A DNA stretch of 64,000 bases. It comes from Kribbella sp. NBC_00382 (GTDB lineage: Bacteria > Actinomycetota > Actinomycetes > Propionibacteriales > Kribbellaceae). The first letter of the stretch is position 1, and every line of letters begins with the position of its first letter. A program made the position numbers and the translations under genes. The notes below the pieces were generated by a model that saw only the letters and a list, made by a program, of their open reading frames with translations, ran no database searches and was not told the origin of the DNA. This document shows, in pieces, positions 8,725-16,468 of this stretch. Location of the stretch: positions 4,092,001 through 4,156,000 of the forward strand of contig NZ_CP107954.1 of the NCBI RefSeq assembly GCF_036067295.1, given 5' to 3'.

Positions 8725-10047
8725 TCAGACCGACTTCGCGGCGGCGAATCCGACCTCGAGGTCAGCGAGGATGTCGTCGATGTGCTCCAGGCCGACCGCG
8801 AGCCGGACCAGGCCGGGCGTCACGCCGGATGCGAGCTGGTCCTCGGCGGACAGTTGGCTGTGCGTCGTCGACGCCGGGTGGATGACGAGCGACCGGACGT
8901 CACCGATGTTGGCCACGTGGCTGTGGAGTTGCAGCGCGTCGACGAATCGTTTGCCCGCGTCGACGCCGCCCTTGATCTCGAACGCGACGACGGCGCCGGC
9001 TCCGCGGGGTGTGTATTTCTGCGCCAACTCGTAGTACTGGCTGGACGGCAGGCTCGCGTACGCGACGCTGTCGACCTCGTCGCGGGCCTCGAGCCACTGG
9101 GCGACCTTGAGCGCGTTGTCGAGGTGGCGCTCGATCCGCAGCGACAGGGTTTCCAGGCCCTGGGCGATGAGGAACGCGTTGAACGGCGATACCGCAGTAC
9201 CGAGGTCGCGCAGCCATTGGACGCGGGCCTTGAGAATGTACGCCAGGTTGCCGAGGTCGGAGCCGACGCCGAGCGCGGTCGCGTAGGTGAGGCCGTGGTA
9301 GCTGTCGTCGGGCTGGTTGAAGCCGGGGAACCGCTCCGGGTTCTGCGCGTAGTCGAACTTGCCGGAGTCGACGATCACGCCGGCGATCGCCGTACCGTGA
9401 CCGCCCAGGTACTTGGTCGCCGAGTGCACGACGACGTCCGCGCCGTGCTCGAGCGGGCGCAGCACGTACGGGGTGGCCACGGTGTTGTCGACGATCAGCG
9501 GTACGCCGAACTCGTGCGCGACACCGGCGATTCCCTCGATGTCGAAGATCTCGCTCTTGGGGTTGGCGATCGTCTCGCCGAAGAACGCCTTCGTGTTCGG
9601 CTTGATCGCGGCCTTCCACGACTCCAGGTCGCTCGGGTCCTCGACGAAGCTGACCTCGATGCCGAGCTTGGGGAAGGTGTAGTGGAAGAGGTTGTACGTA
9701 CCGCCGTACAGGCTCGGGCTGCTGACCACGTGGTCGCCGGCCTCGGCGATGTTGAGCAACGCGAGCGAGGTCGCGGCCTGGCCGGAGCTCACCAGGAGCG
9801 CGGCCGTACCGCCTTCCAGGCTGGCTATCCGCTGCTCGACGGCGTCCTGGGTCGGGTTCTGGATCCGGGTGTAGATGTTGCCGAACTCCTGCAGCCCGAA
9901 CAGGCTGGCGGCGTGATCGGTGCTGTCGAAGGTGTACGACGTGGTCTGGTAGATCGGCAGAGCCCGCGCGTTGGTGGTCGCGTCGGACGTCTGGCCGGCG
10001 TGGATCTGCCGGGTCTCAAAAGACCAGCTGGGGGTGTTCTCGGTCAT
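8725..10047 (-). CDS. metY: O-acetylhomoserine sulfhydrylase
   Basis: The 440-residue PLP enzyme of the Cys/Met-metabolism family converts O-acetylhomoserine plus sulfide to homocysteine. Motifs include the N-terminal FETRQIHAGQ, the TTSYTFDSTDHAA active-site region, SSGQAATSLALL, and the PLP-binding Lys in SATKYLGGHG at about 209. The ATG at 10047 was preferred to one 36 nt upstream because the family starts there and AGGA precedes it. It is the first gene of the metY-metX operon and connects with ahcY, which also yields homocysteine. Confidence 0.93.
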   Translation of the reverse strand: MTENTPSWSFETRQIHAGQTSDATTNARALPIYQTTSYTFDSTDHAASLFGLQEFGNIYTRIQNPTQDAVEQRIASLEGGTAALLVSSGQAATSLALLNIAEAGDHVVSSPSLYGGTYNLFHYTFPKLGIEVSFVEDPSDLESWKAAIKPNTKAFFGETIANPKSEIFDIEGIAGVAHEFGVPLIVDNTVATPYVLRPLEHGADVVVHSATKYLGGHGTAIAGVIVDSGKFDYAQNPERFPGFNQPDDSYHGLTYATALGVGSDLGNLAYILKARVQWLRDLGTAVSPFNAFLIAQGLETLSLRIERHLDNALKVAQWLEARDEVDSVAYASLPSSQYYELAQKYTPRGAGAVVAFEIKGGVDAGKRFVDALQLHSHVANIGDVRSLVIHPASTTHSQLSAEDQLASGVTPGLVRLAVGLEHIDDILADLEVGFAAAKSV

Positions 10048-10486
10048 GACGGTCCTGTTCTCGGGTACGACGGCACGGCCCATCGCAGGTGGCTGACGGG
10101 CAGCGTCTGGCGATCGGCAAAGCCTGATGACAAAGGGTTTTTCAGCTCACAACAGGTGCTAGCGGCAACAACACTCGCTCATAACAGCTCCTGGCTCCCC
10201 GGGCGCCGCCGACGGACCGCCCTCGTACCAAAGACGATAACGTCACTAGACATTGACCTCCTGTAACCGTCCACATTCTGATCACCCACCCAGAACTCCC
10301 CACGCCGGCGCCCCGCTCACTCCTCCGTCGCTCGCTCTGCGCTGAGCTCCCACCCACCCTGGGCGCGGGCTCCTTCGTCGCCCGCTTGGCGAGTGCGATC
10401 GCACCAGCCCGCCGTCGCCCCAACCCAACCTGCCAACCCGCCCATCGCCTCGCCAGACCAACCACCCGTCGCCCGGCTCCGGGCTC

Positions 10487-10503
10487 GTGACGCTTGGCGT
10501 CAC
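10487..10503. repeat. Palindromic repeat copy 1, GTGACGC-TTG-GCGTCAC
   Basis: A perfect 7-bp inverted repeat with a 3-nt loop is flanked by GCTC on the left and CTCG on the right. A close copy in the same flanks lies 101 bp away. Both are just beyond the 3' end of the yhcG-like gene. Confidence 0.6.
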
Positions 10504-10587
10504 CTCGCCACCGGATGCGGCTCGGGGGAGGAACTCCCCGTGCGGGACAAGTGCGGTGGCTTCAGTCGGTCTACCGCTGACCAGCTC

Positions 10588-10604
10588 GTGACGCTGGGAG
10601 TCAC
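10588..10604. repeat. Palindromic repeat copy 2, GTGACGCTGGGAGTCAC
   Basis: This copy differs from copy 1 at two positions, leaving a 5-bp terminal stem. The surrounding bases AGCTC and CTCG are shared with copy 1, which argues for duplication, not chance. Confidence 0.6.
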
Positions 10605-10633
10605 CTCGACCCGTTGCTCGCCTTCGGTACTGA

Positions 10634-11710
10634 TCAGAGGTCGTCGGAGCTGCCGGCTAGCTCGGCTTCCAGTACTTCGACACTGGGGAGTGCTGACTCG
10701 AACTCGGCGGGGAGGGAGTTGTTGATCGCGCTGGTCCACTCGGCTACCCCGATCGGTGCCTTGAAGCCTCGGAGAGCGTACTCGGCTACGACTTCCTTGC
10801 GGTTCTTGCACAAGAGGAGGCCGATCGTCGGCTTGTCGCCATCCTTCGCCAGGATGTCGTCGACGACCGCCATGTAGAGGCCGAGCTGGCCGAGGAATGC
10901 TGCGTTGAAGGGGACGGCCTTGAGCTCGATCACTACGTAGCAGCGCAGGTGCAGGTGGTAGAAGAGCAGGTCGCAGAAGAACTCGTCGCCGGCCAGTTCG
11001 AGTCGAACCTGCTGTCCGACGAAGGCGAAGCCTTGGCCGAGTTCGAGCAGGAACTTACCGACGTGCTCGACGAGCTTCTCCTCCACCTCGCGTTCCCGCC
11101 AGCCGTCGGTCGAGCCGAGGAAGTCGAACAGGTACGGGTCCTTGGTCGACTGCTGGGCGAGATCGGATCGCTCGCTCTCGATCGCCGTCGCGAAGTTGGT
11201 GACCGCCTTGCCCGATCGGTGGTGGAACCCACCCTCGATCTGGAGGGCGAGCACAGCGCGACTCCAGCCGTATTCGACCGCCGCTGCGCCGTACAAGAGG
11301 CGAAGCTGGGGGTCGTCAAGCTTGTCGAGAAGTCGCGTGTGGTGACCCCAGGGCAATTGTGCAACAGGCTGCTGCACAATTGCCGCGTCAGTCCAGGCGG
11401 CGGCGAAAGCGCGCATGTACTTCAGATTCCGGGGCGAGTAGCCCTTGGCGGCAGGGAAGCGTGACTTCAGGTCGGCGGACAGTCGATCGATGACTCTCGT
11501 GCCCCAGCCTTCGGACTCCTGGCGGTTCAGGATCTCTGAGCCGATGGCCCAATAGCTCCTCAGCACTTCGGTATTCGCCGCGGAGACGGCTCGGCGGTGA
11601 CCAGTGGTGATGTGGCTGGAGACGCGGTCGAGCAGGTCCGGATACCAATCTGGGAGGGTCGAGCGGGCAGGGGTGGAAGGGAAGCGGGGAACGGAGTCTT
11701 CGGTGGACAT
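10634..11710 (-). CDS. YhcG-like PDDEXK nuclease (DUF1016)
   Basis: The 358-residue protein has the two parts of the YhcG/DUF1016 family. The N-terminal helical domain contains WAIGSEILNRQ, GYSPRNLKYMRAFA and the family motif VQQPVAQLPWGHH. The C-terminal PDDEXK nuclease fold has the acidic residue in FCDLLFYH (about 246) and the E-x-K of IELKA (about 261). Such proteins are often found near restriction systems or mobile DNA, and their biological role is unsettled. Here no methylase or other nuclease gene lies beside it, so it is a lone gene. Its coding sequence contains a 33-bp near-perfect palindrome and its flanks carry further palindromes. Confidence 0.88.
   Translation of the reverse strand: MSTEDSVPRFPSTPARSTLPDWYPDLLDRVSSHITTGHRRAVSAANTEVLRSYWAIGSEILNRQESEGWGTRVIDRLSADLKSRFPAAKGYSPRNLKYMRAFAAAWTDAAIVQQPVAQLPWGHHTRLLDKLDDPQLRLLYGAAAVEYGWSRAVLALQIEGGFHHRSGKAVTNFATAIESERSDLAQQSTKDPYLFDFLGSTDGWREREVEEKLVEHVGKFLLELGQGFAFVGQQVRLELAGDEFFCDLLFYHLHLRCYVVIELKAVPFNAAFLGQLGLYMAVVDDILAKDGDKPTIGLLLCKNRKEVVAEYALRGFKAPIGVAEWTSAINNSLPAEFESALPSVEVLEAELAGSSDDL
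11352..11384. repeat. 33-bp palindrome inside the yhcG-like gene
   Basis: The sequence from GGCAATTGTGCA to TGCACAATTGCC forms 15 of 16 possible pairs around G11368, with one A/C mismatch at 11364/11372. It encodes the conserved AIVQQPVAQLP segment, so codon constraint explains part of the symmetry. Its centre (GTGCAACAGGCTGCTGCAC) differs by one base from the hairpin at 13620. Confidence 0.7.
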
Positions 11711-12087
11711 GCGGAACAGGATCTGATGACCAGACGGCGCGACACGAAGGCCTTTGCAGGGCAGATCGGATGCCCCGGCGAGGCCCGCATCTGTGCAATG
11801 GCCCGTTGCGCAAAATGCGCGAGCTGCTGTGGTGGTGATGTGCGGGAGCTAGCTCTTCCTTTGCCCTCTGTCGTGTCGGTCGGACCGCAGGATCATCAGA
11901 TCTGGTGACGCCTTGGTTGGAGGTGGTCGGACAAAGTGATTCCACTGTCGACGGACGTGAAGATCCGTGGCCCGCGTGAAGTTCTCGAAGAAGTTCGGGG
12001 CGGTGTCGGATCAGGGCGGTGGTGTTCGTGGCAGGGAGGAGAGGCTGCCCAGAAGGGGTGCCCGGCGAGCTGAGAAGGACGTTTCGG
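11711..12087. other. 377-bp divergent intergenic region, yhcG-like gene and MFS gene
   Basis: It holds the promoters of both genes. The MFS gene has GAGAAGGAC about 10 nt before its ATG. At 11792-11812 there is a near-palindrome, TGTGCAA-N7-TTGCGCA, related to the palindromes at 11352, 13620 and 13655. No protein-coding frame here looks real. Confidence 0.45.
11792..11812. promoter_or_regulatory. Near-palindrome TGTGCAA-N7-TTGCGCA
   Basis: Eight of ten positions pair around C11802. It lies about 80 bp upstream of the yhcG-like gene start and could be an operator for that gene. It resembles other TGCA-bearing palindromes in this segment. Confidence 0.4.
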
Positions 12088-13512
12088 ATGACTACCTTGA
12101 CTGAGGCGAGCGCGGTTGCCGCCCGCAGTTCTAGTCGGCCGTTGTGGGCGATTCTGGGGCTGGTACTGCTGGCCGATGCGCTTGACGTGATCGATGCGAC
12201 GGTCACGAACATCGCCGCTCCCACGATCGCTCACGAGCTCAATGCCGGTGAGAGTCTGATCAAGTGGTTGGGGACGGCGTACATGCTTGCCATGGGTGTT
12301 TTGCTCGTGGTTGGTGGGCGGCTGGGGGACAAGTTCGGGCAGCGCAAGCTCTTCCTGGTCGGCATCGGCGGGTTCACCGTGGCATCGGCGGTTGCCGGGC
12401 TCTCGCCGGATCCGACCCTGCTGATCGCCGCGCGGGTCGCTCAGGGGGCGTTCGGGGCGCTGCTGGTACCGCAGGGGATGGCGATCATGGTCAGGGCGTT
12501 CGATCACGACATGCTGGCCAAGGCGTTCGGGCTGTTCGGGCCGACGCTGAGTGTCGCCACGCTCGGCGGGCCGGTACTGGCTGGGTTGATCATCAGCGCG
12601 GACCTGTTCGGCCTGTCCTGGCGTCCGATCTTTCTCGTCAACGTCATCCTCGGCGGTATCGGGCTGGTCGTCGCTGCCAAGATCCTGCCGCGTGACGACG
12701 GCGACCGGTCGACCGTTGTCGATGGCTGGGGCTCCGGGTTGCTGGCCGTCACGATGTTCGGACTTCTGTACGGCCTGATCGAGGGGTCGACCAACGGCTG
12801 GAGCGCCGTACCCGTCACCTCGATCGTCGTCGGCGTCTTGTTCTTCGTCGCGTTTGGCTACCGGCAGCTCACCGCGGCCGACCCGCTGATCAAGCCCTCG
12901 CTGTTGCAGAACCGGGGCTTCACCTCCGGAATGGTCGTCGGCCTGGCCATCTTCGCTGCCACCACCGGCCTGATCTACGTGCTGTCGCTCTACATGCAGG
13001 AAGGGCTGCACGTCGGCCCGCGAGGCGCCTCGCTCGGGCTGGTACCGCTCACCCTGGGCATCTTCGCCGCGGCGTTCGCCGCCATGGGTGGGCTGGTTGC
13101 CAAGCTCGGTCGCACCCTCATCCTCATCGGGCTCGGCGTTGTCCTGGCCGGTTGCGGCTGGGTCCTGGCACTCGTCGACCACTCCGGTACGAACCTCAGC
13201 CTCTGGACACTGGCCCCGGCGCTGTTCGTGATCGGCATCGGAGTCGGCTGCTACAGCAGTACGATCTTCGTCGTCGCTCTCGGCGATACCAGCCCCGACG
13301 AAGCCGGCAGCGCCAGCGGCGCCCTCAGCTCGATCCAGCAACTGGCCGGCGGGTTCGGCTCGGCCGCAGTCACCTCGATCTTCTTCCACGGCGCCACCTC
13401 TGGCCTGGGCCACGCCATGAAACTCACCCTCATCGTCGTCCTGGCCGCCACCGCCCTCAGCCTCCCCATCGTCACCCTGATGCCCCGCAACGCCGCCCAA
13501 CCCGAGGAGTGA
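12088..13512 (+). CDS. MFS multidrug-type exporter (DHA2-like, 14 TM)
   Basis: The 474-residue membrane protein belongs to the major facilitator superfamily, drug:H+ antiporter-2 group. It shows motif A as GGRLGDKFGQRKLF (about 83), the family motif LDVIDATVTNIAAPTIA in the first helix (D and VTN conserved), and about 14 hydrophobic segments. It probably exports small toxic molecules or antibiotics across the cytoplasmic membrane. The ATG at 12088 is preceded by GAAGGACG; an upstream in-frame start at 12019 would add a hydrophilic tail without family support. The substrate cannot be told from sequence. Confidence 0.88.
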   Translation: MTTLTEASAVAARSSSRPLWAILGLVLLADALDVIDATVTNIAAPTIAHELNAGESLIKWLGTAYMLAMGVLLVVGGRLGDKFGQRKLFLVGIGGFTVASAVAGLSPDPTLLIAARVAQGAFGALLVPQGMAIMVRAFDHDMLAKAFGLFGPTLSVATLGGPVLAGLIISADLFGLSWRPIFLVNVILGGIGLVVAAKILPRDDGDRSTVVDGWGSGLLAVTMFGLLYGLIEGSTNGWSAVPVTSIVVGVLFFVAFGYRQLTAADPLIKPSLLQNRGFTSGMVVGLAIFAATTGLIYVLSLYMQEGLHVGPRGASLGLVPLTLGIFAAAFAAMGGLVAKLGRTLILIGLGVVLAGCGWVLALVDHSGTNLSLWTLAPALFVIGIGVGCYSSTIFVVALGDTSPDEAGSASGALSSIQQLAGGFGSAAVTSIFFHGATSGLGHAMKLTLIVVLAATALSLPIVTLMPRNAAQPEE

Positions 13513-13541
13513 ACAACCCGGGCCTTGTGGGGCAGGGTGAT

Positions 13542-13577
13542 GCTGATTTCTGCAAGCGGGGCTTGCAGAAATTCAGC
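13542..13577. terminator. 36-nt near-perfect hairpin, candidate bidirectional terminator
   Basis: A 12-bp stem (ATTTCTGCAAGC and its complement, or 11 bp if the outer arms pair) closes on a GGG loop. Outer arms GCTGA and TCAGC extend it to 16 bp with a single bulged T. It lies 30 bp past the MFS stop and before the convergent SDR stop. No U-tract follows, so its terminator function is inferred from position. Confidence 0.6.
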
Positions 13578-13619
13578 GTTGAGGCGGATGGCGACTGGCT
13601 GTGCACCGGCGGCCGAATA

Positions 13620-13638
13620 GTGCAGCAGGCTGCTGCAC
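13620..13638. repeat. Hairpin GTGCAGCA-GGC-TGCTGCAC
   Basis: A perfect 8-bp stem has a 3-nt loop. It is the middle of three hairpins in the convergent gap and matches the centre of the palindrome inside the yhcG-like gene with one difference. Confidence 0.6.
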
Positions 13639-13654
13639 AAGTGGTGTCGGTGAA

Positions 13655-13677
13655 TTGTGCAAGCGGGGCTTGCACGA
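13655..13677. repeat. Hairpin with TGCAAGC-GGG-GCTTGCA core, second copy
   Basis: The 8-bp stem GTGCAAGC closes on a GGG loop. The 17-bp core TGCAAGCGGGGCTTGCA is identical to the core of the hairpin at 13542, 107 bp away. It abuts the 3' end of the SDR gene at 13679. Confidence 0.6.
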
Positions 13678-13678
13678 A

Positions 13679-14464
13679 TCAGGTGGTCGGGTAGTCCTTG
13701 CGGAACGGGCCCGTGGTGGTGAGGTCGAAGAGGCCGGGGCCGGTGAGGATGCCGCCTTCTACTGGGAGGGTGTGGCCGGTGATCCAGGAGGCGTCGGGGG
13801 AGGCTAGGAAGGCTACTGCGGCGGCGATGTCTTCTGGTTCGCCTACTCGGCCCAGGGGGTAGTAGGTGGTGAACCGTTCCAGGGTGTCGGGCTGGTTGTC
13901 CCAGTTGGGGGTGTTGACGGTGCCGGGGGCTACTACGTTGAAGCGGACGCCCATGCTGCCGTAGCGGGCGGCGAAGTTTTGGGTCATGGCGATCTGGCCG
14001 GCCTTGGCGGCGGCGTACTCGATGTTGCCGAAGGCGGCGAGGCCGTTGACCGAGCTGATGGTGACTACGTTGCCTCGCGTTTTCACCAGTTGGGGGAGGG
14101 AGGCCTGGATGCAGCGCGCGGTGCCGACCAGGGTCAGGTCGAGTTGGCGGTGCCATTCGTCGTCGGTGCTGTCCTCGGGGACGGTACTGACGATGCAGCC
14201 GCCCGCGTTGTTGACGAGTACGTCGAGTTGCCCGAAGCGCTCGATCGTCGCGGCGACGGCGGCGTCGACCTCGTCTCGTACGGTCACATCGAGGCGGACG
14301 GCCAGCGCGTTGCCGAGCTCCGCGGCGAGCGCGTTGATCTTGTCCTCTTGCAGGTCGGTGATGACGACCGAGCCGCCCTCAGCCGCGATCCGTCGCGCGA
14401 CCGCCGCACCGATTCCCTGCGCGCCCGCGGTGACGAGTGCGACCTTGCCATCGAAACGCTGCAT
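13679..14464 (-). CDS. SDR family NAD(P)-dependent oxidoreductase
   Basis: The 261-residue classical short-chain dehydrogenase has the cofactor motif TAGAQGIG (about 12-19), NNAGG (about 87), catalytic Ser in ISSVNG, and Y-x-x-x-K in YAAAKAG (about 150). The end DASWITGHTLPVEGG is typical of the FabG-like clade. The substrate is unknown. Its ATG follows the stop codon of the upstream TIGR03089 gene with no gap (TAG then ATG), so the two are translationally coupled. Confidence 0.88.
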   Translation of the reverse strand: MQRFDGKVALVTAGAQGIGAAVARRIAAEGGSVVITDLQEDKINALAAELGNALAVRLDVTVRDEVDAAVAATIERFGQLDVLVNNAGGCIVSTVPEDSTDDEWHRQLDLTLVGTARCIQASLPQLVKTRGNVVTISSVNGLAAFGNIEYAAAKAGQIAMTQNFAARYGSMGVRFNVVAPGTVNTPNWDNQPDTLERFTTYYPLGRVGEPEDIAAAVAFLASPDASWITGHTLPVEGGILTGPGLFDLTTTGPFRKDYPTT

Positions 14465-15142
14465 CTACTGCTCCTCCAAGACGCGGTCGACCTTCTCGTC
14501 CGAGATCCGGCGGTCGAGCTTCGCCGGGTCGAGGTTGCGGCAGAGCACGATCGAGCCGCCGCCGGCGATCACGCCGATCAGCGTTCCGAGGCCGGCCGGG
14601 GTGACGAGGGAGGTCGTGGTGAGTACGCGGTCGGTGATCGGTTCGGCCGCGGCGATCAGGTCGTCGTGCGTCTTCTCGTCGTACGCCGGACTGCCACCGG
14701 CAGGTGGATCGTACGGAACGAAAAGGTCGGGATGGTTGTAGACCTCGGCCCCGTAATCGTGGACTCCCGCCGGCAGCGGCTCGCGGAACCGTCCGCCGAG
14801 GGGGAGCAGCGCCGACGCGACCGTCTCGCGGGCGCCGCGGATGGCGAAGTCGGGGCCGGTGATGGCGAGCGTGCCCTCGCCGGTGGTGACGCTCGCGCCG
14901 ACCGACCAGGTCGAGAGGGCCCAGACGACGCCGAGCCAGTGCGGCGGCAGGCCGATCGCGACGGACTCGCCAGGTTCCAGGTCGTACTCGTCGGCGAGCA
15001 GGTTGGCCGTCTTGGCCACCCAGTTCGCGGTGGTGACCGCGCTGAGCTCGATCCGCTCGCCGGTGACATCGTCGTAGTAGGTCAGGAACGGGTTGGCGCC
15101 ATCCCGACGTACCGCGGCGCCGAACAGCTCAGGAAGGGTCAC
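14465..15142 (-). CDS. TIGR03089 family protein (partial AMP-binding-enzyme fold)
   Basis: The 225-residue protein resembles only the N-terminal part of acyl-CoA synthetase/adenylating enzymes. LTYYDDVTGERIELSAVTTANWVAKTANLL and VAIGLPPHWLGVVWALSTWSVGA match the start of that fold. The catalytic adenylation motifs (YTSGTTG-like P-loop and the downstream A5-A10 motifs) are absent. It matches my memory of the actinobacterial family TIGR03089, whose function is unknown. The GTG start at 15142 lies six nt after TAGGGT, so the transcript is probably leaderless. Confidence 0.75.
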   Translation of the reverse strand: MTLPELFGAAVRRDGANPFLTYYDDVTGERIELSAVTTANWVAKTANLLADEYDLEPGESVAIGLPPHWLGVVWALSTWSVGASVTTGEGTLAITGPDFAIRGARETVASALLPLGGRFREPLPAGVHDYGAEVYNHPDLFVPYDPPAGGSPAYDEKTHDDLIAAAEPITDRVLTTTSLVTPAGLGTLIGVIAGGGSIVLCRNLDPAKLDRRISDEKVDRVLEEQ

Positions 15143-15148
15143 GTCGCA

Positions 15149-15154
15149 ACCCTA
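15149..15154 (-). promoter_or_regulatory. -10 box TAGGGT of a leaderless promoter
   Basis: TAGGGT on the minus strand is followed by 6 nt and the GTG start at 15142, with no ribosome-binding site between. Confidence 0.6.
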
Positions 15155-15204
15155 CGTTCGCGGCGAAGTACCTTGGATGGGGACTCCTGGAAAGAAGGAT
15201 CGTC

Positions 15205-15405
15205 ATGGCTTCACTGCTGGCGCTGCCCGAGGGCGGCGAGTGGATCGTGCTGCTCGTCATCGTCGTGCTCATCTTCGGCGCGAACAAGCTCCCCGACCTG
15301 ACCCGCGGGGTGGCGAAGGCTGTGGTTGAGCTCCGCAAGATCTCCGACAAGCCGGACCCGGAAGAAAAACCCCAAACCACAGAAGAACAAAAACCACAGC
15401 TCTGA
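15205..15405 (+). CDS. tatA: Sec-independent protein translocase TatA/TatE
   Basis: The 66-residue protein has one N-terminal membrane helix (EWIVLLVIVVLIFGANKLPDL), the FG hinge before an amphipathic helix, and a charged Lys/Glu/Gln-rich tail. These are the features of TatA, the pore subunit of the twin-arginine translocase. AAGGA precedes the ATG at good distance. It stands alone without tatB or tatC, as is common in Actinobacteria. Confidence 0.88.
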   Translation: MASLLALPEGGEWIVLLVIVVLIFGANKLPDLTRGVAKAVVELRKISDKPDPEEKPQTTEEQKPQL

Positions 15406-15428
15406 CACCAGCCGGTACTACGCGCGCA

Positions 15429-15451
15429 GCACCCGGCCTTGGGTCGGGTGC
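15429..15451. terminator. Hairpin between convergent tatA and LysR genes
   Basis: GCACCCG and CGGGTGC form a 7-bp stem that can extend through G-T and two C-G pairs to a TTG loop. It lies 24 bp after tatA and 36 bp before the end of the LysR gene, so it may terminate both. There is no clear U-tract. Confidence 0.5.
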
Positions 15452-15486
15452 CGCCGGCGAGCGGGTGCTTGCCGGTGGGGCGGCCG

Positions 15487-16398
15487 TTAGCGCTGGGTGG
15501 TTTCTTGGGCTGCGGTTCGGAGGGCGTTGGCTACTGCTGTGGTGGGATCGGCCAGGGTTCCTGGGAGGTGGGCCAGGAGGATTCGGCGGAGTTCTTGGGG
15601 GCCGTTGTGGACGGTGAGGACTTGGACGCCGGGTGGGAGGGTGTGTTCGTGGGAGGTGGAGATGGTGGTGATGCCTGCGCCGGCGGCTACCAGGTGGAGT
15701 TTGGCCAGCCAGTCTCGGGCTGTGTGGGCGATTTCGGGGCGTTCGTCCAAGCCTGGCCAGACGCCCATCTGATCGGCTGAGGGGCCGGCGATCCAGCGTT
15801 GGCCGCGGAGGTCGGCGACGTCGACCGAGTCAGCGGCAGCCAGCGGATGGTTGGCCGGTACTGCGATGCGCAACGGCCGCTCAGCAAGGATCTCCACCTT
15901 CAACGCGGGCGTCTCGCTGTCCGGAGGGCGGAAGGGTGGGGCGGCGGCGAGTAGCGCCAAGTCGATGCTGCCCGCGCGGAGCGACCGGACCAGCGAGGGA
16001 GTCGTCCCCTCCCGGGTGACCAGGTTGATTCCCGGATGCGAGCGCCGCAGCGCAGTGATTGCCAGCGGCAACAACATGGCGCCGGCGCCCGGGAACCATC
16101 CCAGCCGGACCGTCCCGCCATCGACGGGCAGCCCGGAAAGCTCCCGCGCTGTCGCGTCGATCTGGTCGAGTACGCCGGCCGCGTTCCGTAGTACCAGCTG
16201 ACCGGCGGCCGTCAGCCGGACACCGTCCCGTCGCCGTTCGAGGAGCTGGGTCTGCGCGGCACGTTCGATCGACGCGATCTGGCGCGAGACGGCCGACTGC
16301 GTGTAGCCGAGCGCGTTCGCCGCGGCCGTGAAGGTGCCGCGCTCGGCGACCTCGCGGAACACCCGGAGCGCGACCAGGGAGACATCAGAGAAGTCCAT
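15487..16398 (-). CDS. LysR family transcriptional regulator
   Basis: The 303-residue protein has the LysR winged helix-turn-helix at the N-terminus (ALRVFREVAERGTFTAAANALGYTQSAVSRQIASIE, about 10-44) and a periplasmic-binding-like effector domain with the usual VRLGWFPGAGAMLLPLAI start at about 96. It is divergent from an SDR gene 70 bp away, the arrangement normally used by LysR proteins to control themselves and their neighbour. The effector is unknown. Confidence 0.92.
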   Translation of the reverse strand: MDFSDVSLVALRVFREVAERGTFTAAANALGYTQSAVSRQIASIERAAQTQLLERRRDGVRLTAAGQLVLRNAAGVLDQIDATARELSGLPVDGGTVRLGWFPGAGAMLLPLAITALRRSHPGINLVTREGTTPSLVRSLRAGSIDLALLAAAPPFRPPDSETPALKVEILAERPLRIAVPANHPLAAADSVDVADLRGQRWIAGPSADQMGVWPGLDERPEIAHTARDWLAKLHLVAAGAGITTISTSHEHTLPPGVQVLTVHNGPQELRRILLAHLPGTLADPTTAVANALRTAAQETTQR

Positions 16399-16433
16399 GA
16401 CGTTTACGCATACTACCTGTGCCTAAGTCTCGC

Positions 16434-16462
16434 TTGAGTCATGGATACATCGTTCCTAGCCT
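16434..16462 (+). promoter_or_regulatory. Promoter of the SDR gene, TTGAGT-17-TAGCCT, leaderless
   Basis: TTGAGT at 16434-16439 and TAGCCT at 16457-16462 are separated by 17 nt. The ATG at 16469 is 6 nt downstream, so transcription should begin at the start codon. No ribosome-binding site is present. The divergent LysR protein probably binds in this 70-bp gap. Confidence 0.6.
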
Positions 16463-16468
16463 CAAAAC

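Larger units (their letters stand above)
10048..10633. other. 586-bp intergenic region upstream of metY
   Basis: This region holds the metY leader and the 3' flank of the yhcG-like gene. I looked for a SAM-I, SAM-II or SAM-IV riboswitch on the minus strand and did not recognise one. Open frames here lack homology I know and look like chance reading frames of high-GC DNA. The only clear structure is the pair of GTGACGC palindromes at 10487 and 10588. Confidence 0.5.

Noticed and set aside
10048..10260. SAM riboswitch upstream of metY
   Set aside because: I compared the leader with SAM-I, SAM-II and SAM-IV consensus elements by eye and found none of the conserved core bases. A covariance-model search would be decisive.
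10142..10465. Small minus-strand open frame before metY
   Set aside because: Its Arg/Gly-rich sequence has no recognisable features and no ribosome-binding site.
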